The translations under genes and the position numbers were made by a program. Below, piece after piece: positions 24,301-35,000 of a stretch of DNA of 64,000 nucleotides (the first letter of the stretch is position 1; the number at the start of each line of letters is the position of its first letter). Where the stretch lies: assembly GCA_023525715.1 (NCBI GenBank), contig CM042015.1, positions 89,700,250 to 89,764,249 on the forward strand, in the 5' to 3' direction. The stretch comes from Cichorium intybus. Lineage: Eukaryota; Streptophyta; Magnoliopsida; Asterales; Asteraceae. The notes under the pieces were generated by a model. That model had not been told where the DNA came from. It saw only the letters and a program-made list of their open reading frames with translations, and did no database searches.

Positions 24301-25392
24301 CACTAAACTATAAACTCCAATCTTGGTAACAGGGGACGATCTCCTATTGCCCATGATCAAGTTCAGTCTACCGTGCTCCACCTCCCTGCTTTCCTTTAGG
24401 CCCTGCATATCAGAACAAATGTGAAAACCACATCCTGTATCAAGGACCCAAGAATTAGAAGATGGTGAGTTTTTAGAGATAGTGTATATACCTGCTGTCG
24501 ATGGCTTTACTTTCCCATCCTTGACATCCTGCAAGTATTTGGGGCAGCTTCTCTTCCAATGGCCCTTTTCTTTGCAGTAGAAACAGTTTGCTTCATCGGG
24601 GTTGGCCACACAAGGAATTTGGGAAGTCTTGGTTCTCGAGCCATTACTGGATGACCCGGCCTGAACCTTTTCCCTCCAATTTTGTTTAGGAGGGCCCTTC
24701 CTTTTCTTTCCTCTGCCACTTCCAATGGCTAGAACGGGCTGATTAACCGAGGGTACACTTTTACCCTTCATCCCGTCTTCAGCTACTCGAAGCATGCGAT
24801 GCAACTCAGTCATATTAGCCTGATTGTTGTTCAAATGATAAGCCAGCCTGAACTGGTCATAAGAACTCGGCAACGAGTTAAGCACTATGTCAACGGCCAA
24901 CTGTTCCGGTACAGGCATCGCAAGCTTTCTAAGCCGCTCCACGTAACCTTGCATTCTTTGCACATGAGTGCAGATGGACTCTCCATCTTTGGGTTTGCTG
25001 TTCGTGAAGTCCTTGACCACTTCGCACCTTTCGATGCGCTCTTGCTTGCGGAACTTTTCCGCTAGCTCCTTGTGCATCTCATAGGGCCAGTAGTCTTCGT
25101 ATATTCTCTGCAATTCGGGGTTCATTGTGGCGATCATGATGCAGGCCACTTTGGTTGCATCATCAGTATGTTTTTGGTACGAGGCAATTTCCTCGGGAGT
25201 AGCAGTTTCGGGGTCGACATCGACAAGCTCGGTCTCGAGAACATACTCTTTGTTCTCATACCTCAGAGCCATCTTGATGTTTCTAATCCAGTCATTATAG
25301 TTTGTCCCGTTCAATTGAACCCTGGAACATAGTGAGAGGATTGAGGGAACACTGGAGTTTGATTGGGGAGCGGATTGATCAGCAGAAGACAT
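21361..25392 (-). CDS. Copia-2 gag-pol polyprotein
   Basis: One open frame of 1343 residues from the ATG at 25392, with no lesion. Domains in order are: UBN2-type gag (NDWIRNIKMALRYENKEYVL, about residues 33-240); CCHC zinc knuckle (CFYCKEKGHWKRSCP, about 270-284); aspartic protease DTG (LDTGCGFHICSD, about 317-328); pre-integrase LWHSRLGHIS; integrase core (HTDVCGPF, DDFSRYGYIY, LRSDRGGEY, then NGVAERRNRT); reverse transcriptase with YVDD (VLYVDDILLMG); and RNase H (YTDASFQTD, CESEYIAASEAS, then the HIDRKYHYIR end). All recognisable catalytic motifs are present. The product makes the virus-like particle, cleaves itself, copies element RNA to DNA and integrates it. It is the only undamaged transposon polyprotein in the window. 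Confidence 0.95.
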   Translation of the reverse strand: MSSADQSAPQSNSSVPSILSLCSRVQLNGTNYNDWIRNIKMALRYENKEYVLETELVDVDPETATPEEIASYQKHTDDATKVACIMIATMNPELQRIYEDYWPYEMHKELAEKFRKQERIERCEVVKDFTNSKPKDGESICTHVQRMQGYVERLRKLAMPVPEQLAVDIVLNSLPSSYDQFRLAYHLNNNQANMTELHRMLRVAEDGMKGKSVPSVNQPVLAIGSGRGKKRKGPPKQNWREKVQAGSSSNGSRTKTSQIPCVANPDEANCFYCKEKGHWKRSCPKYLQDVKDGKVKPSTAGIYTISKNSPSSNSWVLDTGCGFHICSDMQGLKESREVEHGRLNLIMGNRRSSPVTKIGVYSLVLSSEVCLDLLDCCYSPEMARNIISFHALFRQGFHFSFDNNIGSISVFKNGILNFTAYPCNGVYETVKCVDNLGQSVNYIDSTSDVEKACLWHSRLGHISKKRIAQLQKDGVLESFDLKSDDVCESCLLGKMTKSPFKGSFERGEGLLDIIHTDVCGPFRSTTKDGTRFYVTFTDDFSRYGYIYLIKHKSDTFEKFKEFKNEVENQLGRKIKMLRSDRGGEYLSIEFLDYLKECGIVSQLTPPRTPQLNGVAERRNRTLLDMVRSMMSRASLPIHFWGYALETAAHILNLVPTKKVAKTPHEMWTGKAPSLAHIKVWGCEAFVRRETQDKLADRSEKCFFIGYPKQSFGYLFYRPSEDVVFVARRAVFRERELVFKEDSGSTIDLEEIQESSDDATLGETSNQHEDEVPVGPTDVSLPLRRSGRVSMPPEFYGFHITSDGDTFVSDRTLINLDEPANYQEAVAGPESAKWKEAMDSEIKSMYDNQVWNLVENVPGRKTVGCKWIFKKKTDMDGKVHTFKARLVAKGFTQTPGVDYDETFSPVAKIKSIRIMLAIAAFHDYEIWQMDVKTAFLNGKLTEDVYMNQPEGFVDAKYPNKVCKLERSIYGLKQASRSWNLCFHEKVKEFGFFRSEDESCVYVKASGSIVTFLVLYVDDILLMGNDIPTLQDVKAWLGKCFAMKDLGEAAYILGIRILRDRKKRLIGLSQGTYLDKVLKRFSMENSKKGELPIQSNAKLSKTQSPSTNEEIAEMSRVPYASAVGSIMYAMTCTRPDVAFALSMVSRYQGNPGRAHWIAVKNILKYLRRTKNMVLVLGGSDTLRVEGYTDASFQTDRDSGRSQSGWVFLLNGGAVTWKSSKQETVADSTCESEYIAASEASKEAAWLKNFIGDLGVVPSIQEPLELFCDNEGAVALTKEPRDHGKSRHIDRKYHYIRHRVEEGHLLVKRVSSEDNPADPLTKALSRIKHNQHARSIGLRDDISFSN

Positions 25393-26647
25393 CTATAAAA
25401 GAAGGTAAGTTTAATTAGATACTTGTCGGTCCTTATAATAACCCAATATAAAATAAGGCTAGGATCCAACTATAACAATTTGCAACATAGAAGAGGGATG
25501 CCGTAATCTATAAGCAAATTTTATAAAGGTAGGCGAATGACGATTCAGCCGATTCCACCGCGGAAAAATAATCTTATTATAAATGGAATTCCTAGTTTCT
25601 TATGAGATTTATTGAACTGTTCAATAGCATGTTTAATCTCGGATATGCCCCACCGTTTGTGACTGGGATGCCGAGGATCACAAACCGGGTGTGAATAACC
25701 ATGCAAATTAGCTTGGTGCTCTCGGGATCCATTATCATCTCAAATTGATGTGCCGGTAAACCACACACGCTCCATCAACAATGATAACACCCGAGACACC
25801 CATTGCCACTCTTTATGAACCCCTATTGGTGTGCCGGTAAACCACACACGCTCCACCAACGTTTCATAAAGTGCAATGTGCAATTTCATGGGGTAGCATC
25901 AAATTCACATTTTCCTAAAGTAACTAGATTGGGATTTGTTTTAGGGTTCTAGTACTTTCAATTATAGCATTATACTTTTAAGAGGCTTAGCGGTTCTATC
26001 ATACCCGTTCAGCTAACGACACTCGACTGACCAGGAGAGCGGTGGGTAAGAGTAGATACCCATTAGACTAACATTTTATAGTCAGTCGCCTTATACCCTC
26101 TTTATAGGACAGTTTTGTGAATGAGGCTTACTAGCGGTAGACTAACCAATTTTCTTATACATATTAAATTAACTTTTAATTTTAAATATATATAAGATAT
26201 ATTTTAATCTCATTAAAATATCTTTAGAATTAATTAAATTCTAATTTTCTCAAATTATTCTAATTTTCTTGAAAATTTTAATTAATTCTTAAGGCAGATT
26301 TAATTTGCCTTTAATTAATCAATTAATTAAATTAATTAAATCTAGGTTACAGATTACCAATTAATCAAATTAATTAACCTGTAATGGTCCCATGAATTTC
26401 GAAAATTACAAGCCAAGGAATTAGGGTTCAAGTTATTTTAGTTGATTTAGATACCAAAAATAACAACACATAATTAAGGCAAGCAAATCAAGCATTCAAG
26501 GGGGACCAAGGGAGGGTGGCGGCTAGGGTTAGGAAACCCTAGCCTTGGGATCGATTTTGGCCTCCTCCCAAGGGTTAATTTTCGCCAATAACCCTTAGGC
26601 ACAAAACAATTCAAGCAGTTCATAATCAAACACAAGAAAACAAGCTA
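25393..26647 (-). other. Copia-2 5' leader
   Basis: A non-coding leader of about 1.25 kb between primer-binding site and gag ATG. It contains two copies of a 26-bp segment starting TGTGCCGGTAAACCAC (25749-25774 and 25830-25855, spacing 81). The portion at 26150-26400 is very AT-rich. RNA packaging and dimerisation signals would be expected here but cannot be pinpointed. Confidence 0.6.
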
Positions 26648-26659
26648 GCTCTGATACCA
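26648..26659 (-). other. Copia-2 primer-binding site
   Basis: The minus strand reads TGGTATCAGAGC one base inside the 5' LTR, matching the initiator tRNA-Met 3' end. Confidence 0.85.
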
Positions 26660-26660
26660 C

Positions 26661-27431
26661 TGAAGGGTTTCTATGCAATCAATGAACACAAAATAACCTA
26701 AGGTTCACATGCAACCCTAATATTGATCTATGTTTTCTTCTATGAAGATTAGAACTAAGAACCTAAAGGATACAATTCAATTCTAAAGAAGAATCAAGAA
26801 AAACCAACCTTTGATCTTATGATCCTTTTAAGCAGCAGCAAAATTATCCTGCCTCAGATGAAAGTCACACCCAGGTGATGGAAGAATCAGTCCAGCAGAG
26901 TAAATCCAGAGAGAAGATGGCGTCCAGAATGAGGTGCCAGGGGGTTCCTTTTATAGCCTCCAAGGGTTACACCTGAAACCCTAAGGAGCCTCCAATTGGA
27001 CAAGGCTTTTGACCACTTGGACCAGGCTTACCAAAACCCTAATTAGGGTTTCGCCAAACCCTTGGAGATGCCTCCAAGGTGGCGCCACATTTGGTCCCTG
27101 GTTTTTCCTGGCCAGTTATTCAACTATTGAATAAATACCAAACCAGTCCCTGCACCTTTTAATTAATTAATTTAATCTCCAAATTAAATCCAATTAATTC
27201 TAGATTAAATCTCAATTAATTAATATAGTTTCTAATTAATATATTAGCACTTAAATATATTAATAAACTATATATATATTTTCTATTGATTTATTATACA
27301 ATTAATAAATCAACTATTCTCTCTACTGAACTATCTTTCCTCCACCCATGAGGGCAACCCAAATGGACTTTGCTTTTAACCATAAGATAAAAGTTCAATT
27401 ACAAGTCATGGCTTAGACACCTAATCCAACA
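26661..27431 (-). repeat. Copia-2 5' LTR
   Basis: A 771-bp LTR with the same sequence as 19804-20574 as far as can be read. It carries the promoter on the coding strand and is followed outward by the target duplication GTAAC. Confidence 0.93.
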
Positions 27432-27436
27432 GTAAC

Positions 27437-29414
27437 AGATACGAAGTATGTAGTGGGGAAAACCCCATACCTTATATGAATCAGTATAAAGTATATGTAA
27501 TAAAACATAAGAAAGTATGAGCAAAGAGCACTGAAAATAAGATGACAAGAATAAAAATGTAATGACGAAGAAAAGTTTAAATTTGTGGTTGTGATAACCA
27601 CCGTATAATATGAGAAATAACGTAAAGTATGGCAGGAATCAGTAAAAGAGACATGGCCAGAAAGTATAAATGTATTGAAAATGTTAATAGAAGTAATGAA
27701 GTATATAGTACAAATATAAAAGAAAAAGTATAACTGAAAATTTCGGTTGTCTAACGGAAATGAATTATGATTATGGAATAAAAATAAGAGAAATGTCACT
27801 ACAGTGACCAAAGAAAGAAAGATTGGAAAAGAATGTGAATACAGATATATGAATGAAATTCATATAAGAAGGAAGAATGAAAACATTTAAGCAGAAAGAG
27901 TAAAAGAAAGTGAGTTGGGTGTAATTATTGACAAACCCAATAGAAGTATAAATAAAAAAAGGTATAAAAGAGTACAGAATAAATATGGAAAAGTAGTATG
28001 ATGTGTTGTGCATGGACAACCAAGAGATTAAAGTATGTATATAAAAGTTGTGATTAAATATGATAATAATAAGTCATAAGTATAGTGCTATAATGAGTGA
28101 TATAACAAAGTAAGTTACCCGGAAAAAAAAATCGTTAAAGACTATGAGCAAGATGCATTGTTATAATGCAAGAGAATGAGTTGAGAAGTAGAGATTAAAT
28201 GCCCAATCAAGGGTTGGGTGAAAAGTTAAAGATAAGATAGACAATGATGATAATGACAAGAATATAAAGACAGTTATTAAAGAAATGGTCTTTTGAAATC
28301 AGATTTAGTGACCATATAAATATGAAATAAAAAAACTGAGAATGATAAAAGGATAACCAAAAGAATGTGAGAAAAATAACTGAGAGTCATAGATCGTATG
28401 AGATAAAGAGTAAAAGTGAATATCCAGATAAGTATTAGACAAAGAGTCAAATATGAAATAAGAACTAAAATAAAGAGACAGGAAGTTACTACTTCTAAGC
28501 GAAAGTAACAGATAAAAGTAGCCAAAGATTTGAGAAAATGGTCAGTACATGGCCAGTAACTATGAACATAAGAAAGTGTATAGTATATGTCGTTTTGAAA
28601 TACGTCAAAGTAAAGAGAGTAAAAGAAATGAAGCTTAAATGAAGAACAATGCAATGTGTTGGGCATATGGCCTTATGATATATAGAGAGAAATGGTAAAA
28701 AAAAATAATAAAAGAAATTCTGGGTATCAAACCTATGAAGGTTATAAATAAAATGTAACATAGAGACTGAATGGCTATAAAAAAGGGGATAATCTATATG
28801 AATTAGAAAGTAGTGTATGTTTAATAAGTATAATGAGATAAAACAATAAATTGTTGTGTCAGAAATGTCAATCTTTATTGAAATATGGGTATAATGCAGT
28901 CAGGATAAAAAGAGAAGTAAAAGTTATTTTTGGCAATAGCCATGGCAAGTAAAGAGTAAGCAAGAGATAAAGTGCTAAACTAAGAATCAGTGTGAGAAAT
29001 AAGAACTACAAGAAAATACTAAAACATAAGTAATAAGATGAGAATGGTACAAAGGGTACCTAAGAAGATAAAAAGTGTACTCATACGAGTACAATAAGAA
29101 ATATGAGAAATAAAAAGGACATGATTATAGTAGAAAGTATAATGAGTAAAAGAGATTGAAATCTCATAAATTATAAAGAAAAAGGAAAGAAGTATTTAGA
29201 TTGTTAATATGTCAAAAGGTAAAAATAATATAAGTAAAAAGTGATACAAGATATGTATCTCCAAACGTAATACAAATAAGTAACAAATTGATAAAGGTAA
29301 TAACCTTATGTGAATGTAAGAAAACTAGTAGTAAAGACAAAGAAAAGTTTTAGTAGTAATTATAAAAGGTTTTGCTTATAAAAAGGAAAAAGATAGAACA
29401 TTCTTTGAGAATTA
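27437..29414 (+). other. purine-rich, C-poor stretch inside the gypsy copy
   Basis: About 2 kb in the place where gag, protease and reverse transcriptase would sit in a complete gypsy element. The plus strand is dominated by A and G with few C. No gag, zinc knuckle, protease or RT motif is readable in any frame. Long minus-strand frames here (for example 28277-28666) are F/L/I/Y-rich and follow from the base skew. The element is either a non-autonomous derivative or has decayed strongly in this part while the flanking pol and LTR stayed alike between copies. Confidence 0.5.
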
Positions 29415-29639
29415 AAGATGAAAGATAAGACAAAAGAAGCAAGAACAACGATTGACTTTTGAAGAGTCAATTCATCTAGTATATATAGATATAAGAAGTT
29501 GTCAAACTTCTAAAGAAATGTATAAAGGTAAAGTGGATAGAGCTTCTATAAGAAAAGAGAGAAAGTAAATTAAAAATATGAAATATACTCAAGTAAGAAG
29601 AATAAGAAAAAAAAACTTTTATTATATTAAAAGAGAAGT

Positions 29640-31537
29640 AGTGTAATGCGTCTGTCCTTACGTTACTAGATGGGGCAGAAGATTTTGAAGTATACAGTGA
29701 TGCCTCACATAGAGAGCTTGGCTGTGCGTAGATGCAGAGGAGTAAGGGTATAGCATATGTTTTCAGATAGTTGAAAGCCCTAGAAATAAAGTGTATTACC
29801 TATGATATAGAGCATAGGGTGATTGTATTTGCCATAAAAATTTGGAGGCATTACCTGTATGGTACAAAGCGCAAGCTATTCACTGATCACAAGAGTTGTA
29901 GTATGTGTTCACTCAAAAAGAGTTGAACATGAGACAGAGAAGACAGCTAGAGTTGATCAGCGACTAGGATTGCGGGATTGTATACCATCCAGGTAAAGCA
30001 AATGTAGTAGCCGATGCCTTGAGTAGAAAAGTTCCTGAGAAAAGAATCAAGGCAATATAGATGAGAATAAAACTAGTGTCCAGCATAGTAAAGTAGATCA
30101 AAACAACCAACAAAGAGTTGAAGAGAGCGGAGATTTGAAAGATGGGAAACTAGGAAAAGACATGCAGATTGAAATAAATAGTTAAGGGTTGAAGAATTTT
30201 AGAACCCGCATTTGGGTGCCGAAAGCAGGAGATTTAAGAAAGTCGATTTTAGAAGAGTCGCATAAGTTAAAGTATTCCATATATCAAGGGAGTACCAAGA
30301 CTTATCAAGATCCAAAGAGACAGTATAAGTGGCCTGGAATGCAGAAGAAAATAGCTAAATACATCTCCAAGTGTGTCAATTGTGCACAAATCAAGGCGGA
30401 ACATCAAGTCCCGCATAGAGATGCTCAGTCAATGCACATTCCAGTCGGGAAGTGGGAAGATGTAACCATAAATTTTATCGTTGATTACCAAGAACGAAAA
30501 GAGGTTATGATTGTATATGGGTCATAGTGGACCGATTGACCAATAGTGCACTATTTCTAGCTATAAAAGAAACTACTCCATTGGAGAAGTTAGCCCAGTT
30601 GTACTTAGACGAAGTATTAAGAAGATATGGTGCACCGTTGTCCATCGTGTCAGACAGAGACCCCAAATTTACCTCTAACCTTTGGAGAGCTTTACAAGAG
30701 AAAATGGGAACAAAAATTCAGTTAAGTACAGCGTATCATCCACAAATGGATGGTCAAAGTGAGCGAACAATGCAGACAGTAGAAGACATGTTACGATCGT
30801 GTGTGATGAGTTTTGGAGGTAGTTGGGATGAACACCTGCCTCTAGTAGAGTTTGCATATAACAACAACTACCATTCTAGCATTAAAATGCCACCCTTTGA
30901 GGCATTATATGGTAGAAAGTGTAGAACACCTTTATGCTGGTTGGAGGCGGGAGAGACTAAGCTTATAGGGCCAGAGATTGTTAGAGTGACCAACGAGAAG
31001 ATTGGAGTGATTCAAGCTAACATGAAAACAGCACAAGACCGACAGAAGAGTTACTCCAATTTGAAGAAAAGACCATATGATTTACAAGAAGGTGACTTAG
31101 TGATGATAAAAGTGTCGCCATGGAAGGGTGTAGTCAGATTTAGCAAGAAAGGAAAGCTGAGTCCAAGGTACATTGGACCTTTTAGAATCCTAAAGAGAGT
31201 TGGGTTACAGGCGTTCAAGCTGGAGTTACCCCCAGAACTCAGTGGAATACATGATACCTTTCATGTATGCTACCTGAAGAAGTACTTTGGAAAAGAAGAG
31301 CTAGTTATACCGTACACAGATTTGAGGATGGAAACTCCTAGCAGAATGATTGAAGAACCTAAAGCAATTATAGAGATGCAGACCAAGAAGCTAAGAAACA
31401 AGGAAATTGACTTAGTACTAGTCAAGTGGAAGCACCCATTAGGGTCAAACCTAACTTGGGAGACGTTAGAAGAGATGAATAGAAGATATCCGAATTTCAC
31501 AGATTACGAAAAGATTCCGAGGACGGAATCCGCTTAA
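29640..31537 (+). pseudogene. gypsy pol fragment, right copy (RNase H, integrase, chromodomain)
   Basis: Same layout as 14640-16592 but better preserved. The integrase finger block is open from 30189 to 30527 (SIYQGSTKTYQD, KYISKCVNCAQIKAEHQ). A missing T near 30485 then shifts the frame, and the core runs open from 30527 to 31537. The core shows VSDRDPKFTSNLW, AYHPQMDGQSERT and LVEFAYNNNYHSS, ending in the chromodomain-like VKWKHPLGSNLTWETLEEM. RNase H at about 29640-29930 is readable but has stops (for example the TAG after TTTTCAGA). Chromodomains steer integration toward particular chromatin. The frameshift near 30485 is shared with the left copy, so it predates their duplication. Confidence 0.85.
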
Positions 31538-31548
31538 GGAGGGGTGAC

Positions 31549-34361
31549 TGTAAGAGCCCGCGAAAAAGTTGTAAAAGGGTAAAATGGTATTTTGACACAT
31601 TATAAGACCATTATGTAAAATAATATGTATTTGTGGAATAATATTATAAAAAATAAGAGTTTATGTGAAATTTGGAGTTTTACCGCGTGAATAGTGAAAT
31701 ATGGCCGAAAAGGGCAAAATAGTCATTTGACATAGAAATGACCAAAATATCAAAAAAATGTGAAGTTAGTAGTTAATATAACTTGGTTTGTAAAGATGTG
31801 AACTTTTGGACCATTCTTGGAACAAAAGAAAGAAGTTTGGGACTAAAGTGTAATTATTTTATAAAAATTAAATATATAAGAGAATTAATAAACTCTCATC
31901 TCTAGAAATCAGTAGAACCTCATAGAGAATTCCAGAGAGAACGAGAGAGAGCCAGAGGGGAGCACGAGAATATCAAGCAGCTTGGGAATTTCTTCAAAGG
32001 AATCAAAGGAAAAGCTTTGGAATTAGTGATTCCGAGCTCCAAGAGGTAATATTCTAGCCTTTGAACTCAAAATCTTGAACGGGAGTTGAACTTTAACTTC
32101 TGATTTTCGAGAGATTATAGTTCCAATGAATTCATCTTGCCTAAAAATTACCACGAAAGCATGTTCTAACCATAGAATGTGTAAAAATCAAGAAATGGTG
32201 ATTTTTGCTCAAGAACCCTAAGTCACGGGTTGGAAAGTTCAGATGGTTTAGATGAATCTAATATGTTAGAAATGATGAAATGAACATGTAGTGGTTGTCA
32301 ATTTGATAAAAACGAAGCTTTGATGCAACAATTGTGAAAATGGGTTTTTAATCTTAAGAACCCTAGAAATGGGTAAAAGAGATGAAACTGATTTTTATAT
32401 GTTTCTTATAGTCTTGTTAAGTCAAACATGATATAAGTAATGCAAGAAATCAGTTTCAAGCTTGAAAATCCAATAAAACGATTTTTGGTGAAAAATGATA
32501 TTTTCGGAAGAACTTTCAAAATTTTAAAGAAGAATCGATGTTTTTGTGGATTAAAACTAAGTATGAGTTGGTATTTAGGGCCTGGGAATGACCCTAAACC
32601 AATTAAGTTAAGTATTAAGAGCTTAATGGGGTGAATAGTGGAGCTGCAGTTTGGAAAAAACGCCAAAAATGGCAACATAATATGGATCGCGACCCGATCC
32701 TAGGGCAGATCTCGACCCGATCTCGCGGCAGGAAAATTTATCAGTTCTGTCCAATTTTTAAAACTAGAAACCATAGCCAGGCTTGCCCGTTTGGTCTGTA
32801 ACTCGTACCATAGCCTTAAAATGGTATGAAAACATATCGGAAATTGTTAAATCCGTAATCCGACCTTGCGGAAAAACCACTGTAGCGGCAGTGGCCAAAT
32901 GTCAAGCTATGTCAAAACTTGATTTTTGGAACTTGAGCTAGACTTGTCCAATTAACTCCAAATTTGAAACACAAGTCTAATATAACATAAGACTTCATGG
33001 AAAAGTGTCGGAACTGAAATACGACCCCTCGGGGGTACTGTAGCAAAATACGTGTATTTCGGAGAAAATTATAAAATGAGTTTATTAAAGGTTATACTTT
33101 TGTATGGCCTGTAGTTATGTCATGTGAGACTCTTAAGTCATAGAGTTAGTTGTAGTATGCATTTATTAAATATATATGCTACTTGTATAGGTGGTGCTTC
33201 GAACATTATTGAGCACGGAAAAGGGAAGGGTATACGAGAAGCTTAGTGACCCGTAGTTACACCAAGGTGAGTTTTATGAGGATTTTTCTAGTACATAGCA
33301 AAATTATATTTTCAGAAAATGAGATTTCCAAATACTTTTAAATACTAAAGTTTGGAAACAGTTTTGAAAGTAGCTCTAAGAGCTAAGTGTTTAAAAGAGA
33401 TTTTTTAAGATGTTCAGTTTTTAAAGAAGTATAGCTTGTAAAGTTTTGAAAGAAGCTCCTTATGAGAGCTAAAGATATTGAAATTAGTTTTAAAGTGATT
33501 TTCGAGAGTATGAGTCAAAGAGTTTATAAGTTTGAGTTTATTTATAAATTGTGTTCCTTTTGACCAATTTGAGATGTAATGAAGAAAGTAATGGGATAAG
33601 AACTAAAGCAAAGAAAGTAATAAGGGTCAGTTGTCCGGACTAAGATCACCCACATAATCGGGAGATCTGAAGACACTACTGGGATGGTACCTCCCGTCGC
33701 GAAGTAGTTGTCTAGCTTAGCATACCCTTGTGCTTGAATCCGTTCCAAGTCACAGAGGGGAGTCAGAGAGAGCATAACCTAGCGGGTGGATTTGTTCTGT
33801 CCCGCGTGGGGTGCTAGTAGAATGAATTAAATTAAACTAATTCATGAGTTTCAGTTGGTCACAAGTAAATGAGAACGAAAGCAGTTATAAGAAGGAAAGC
33901 AGTTTTTAAAGTAAGAAATCAGTTTCGAGAAAGAATACAGTTTTGATAAAAGAAAGTAGTTTTTTTTTAGAAAGAAAGTATTTTTGAGTTTTGAAGATAG
34001 AAAAGAAAAGAGATTTGAGATTTATTATGGAAATTAGTTCTAGCAGTTTACTTGTTTATAATTCAAGTTTTAAAGCAGAAAAGTTTTGGGTCTAAAACCC
34101 ATATTACTCACGAGACTTTATGTCTCACGTATTATTCTTTTTAAATGCTATGTACTTAGGTGAGATGAGCAGGAGTTGGAGTGGGACCAGTGTGAAATAC
34201 AGATAAGTTTAAATTATGGTTTCTGTATTCAATCTGTAATACCCCTTGAGAGTAAAATTTGTAAAAAAAAAATTATTAAGTGGCTTTTTGATAGTCACGT
34301 GTTGTAAGATGTTTTATATTATAAACTGTACTAAACTACGGTTTGAGAAAGAGGTGTTACA
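31549..34361 (+). repeat. gypsy LTR (right)
   Basis: An LTR of 2813 bp that starts TGTAAGAGCCCGCG and ends GTGTTACA. It is the 3' LTR of the right copy and the near-identical partner of 16604-19412. The sequence immediately right of it (34362 on) is the duplicated F-box 3' flank. Confidence 0.9.
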
Positions 34362-34716
34362 GAACAAAAATTAGTCACAAATCAATTCCAAATTTGATTT
34401 TTGGGTACTTTTAAGTTCCATATTCGATTTCGACGGATTAGTGACTAATTAGCAACTAAAGGGTACTACATCACTCACTATATATACATGGTACAAAAAC
34501 ACACGGATGTTAACAAACAAAATGACTCGGGCCTTATTTGGAGCTATTTGGGCTGGATTTGACAATGAGATCATCAAAATAGGCAGATACGCTTGATTCT
34601 TAACTGAGTCAAGACAAAAGTATACCAAGTACTAACTTATAGAAACAAACAGAAAATGAGATGAAAATATTACACGATAATGAAAATGCGTAAACATAAA
34701 GAATCTCAAACCCTAA
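34362..34716. other. 3' flank of F-box copy 3
   Basis: This matches 11636-11990 and, in part, 421-690. The gypsy LTR abuts it directly. No gene is seen. Confidence 0.5.
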
Positions 34717-35000
34717 TCAGTAATCACTATCGGTATCAGACCAATCAGAGGTATCATAAAGAAACTTCAAATTTGATGGAAGAACAAAACCTTTAGCTTC
34801 CAAAGGAGAGAGAGCCTACCAAAACAACAATACAAGTGAGAAAACAACAAAAGTGAGAGCTATGTAATGCATGTATGCATCCAGCATCTACTACTTACAA
34901 ATTAGGCGTAAACGAGAATATAAGTCCTTCCACTGTTTCCATGGCGGCAACAGACCCCGCGAAAAACTGCACAGAACTCAAATTAGGCGTAAACGAAAAT
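34717..35000 (-). pseudogene. F-box copy 3, exon 1 excised
   Basis: Exon 2 is complete (34815-34717: ALSPLEAKGFVLPSNLKF and an acidic end, stop TGA) with a normal acceptor. About 85 bases of intron follow. At about 34899 the intron runs directly into the gene's start region (TTAGGCGTAAACGAG...). The ATG context (TTTCCATGGCGGCAACAG) appears near 34937, beside a short repeated piece of the same upstream flank. All of the F-box and LRR coding sequence is missing. A short CAAATT identity at the join suggests a microhomology deletion. Confidence 0.75.

Larger units (their letters stand above)
19804..27431 (-). mobile_element. Copia-2, young and apparently intact LTR retrotransposon
   Basis: Two 771-bp LTRs (19804-20574 and 26661-27431) appear identical on base-by-base reading. 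The element is flanked by a perfect 5-bp target duplication, GTAAC (19799-19803 and 27432-27436). On the minus strand the order is 5' LTR, primer-binding site, 1.25-kb leader, one uninterrupted gag-pol, a 0.8-kb 3' non-coding region, polypurine tract, 3' LTR. Identical LTRs and an intact reading frame point to very recent insertion. It landed in the internal region of an older gypsy copy. Confidence 0.95.
14473..34361 (+). mobile_element. Ty3/gypsy chromovirus array (internal-LTR-internal-LTR) with nested Copia-2
   Basis: Two near-identical direct segments, 14473-19412 and 29415-34361, each hold the 3' part of pol, a polypurine tract and a 2.8-kb LTR. The middle LTR (16604-19412) has a pol 3' end on its left and a primer-binding site on its right. 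It therefore serves as 3' LTR of a left copy and 5' LTR of a right copy. The left copy is cut off at 14473 and has no 5' LTR. Integrase with an HHCC finger and a C-terminal chromodomain-like segment indicates a chromovirus, perhaps of the Tekay clade. No target duplication flanks the array. Copia-2 interrupts the right copy's internal region. Recombination between LTRs of tandem copies is the simplest origin. Confidence 0.85.

Noticed and set aside
27413..28761. Minus-strand frames of 82-132 residues rich in F, L, I and Y
   Set aside because: They arise from the purine skew of the plus strand. They have no domain, no consistent start context and lie inside a gypsy internal region.
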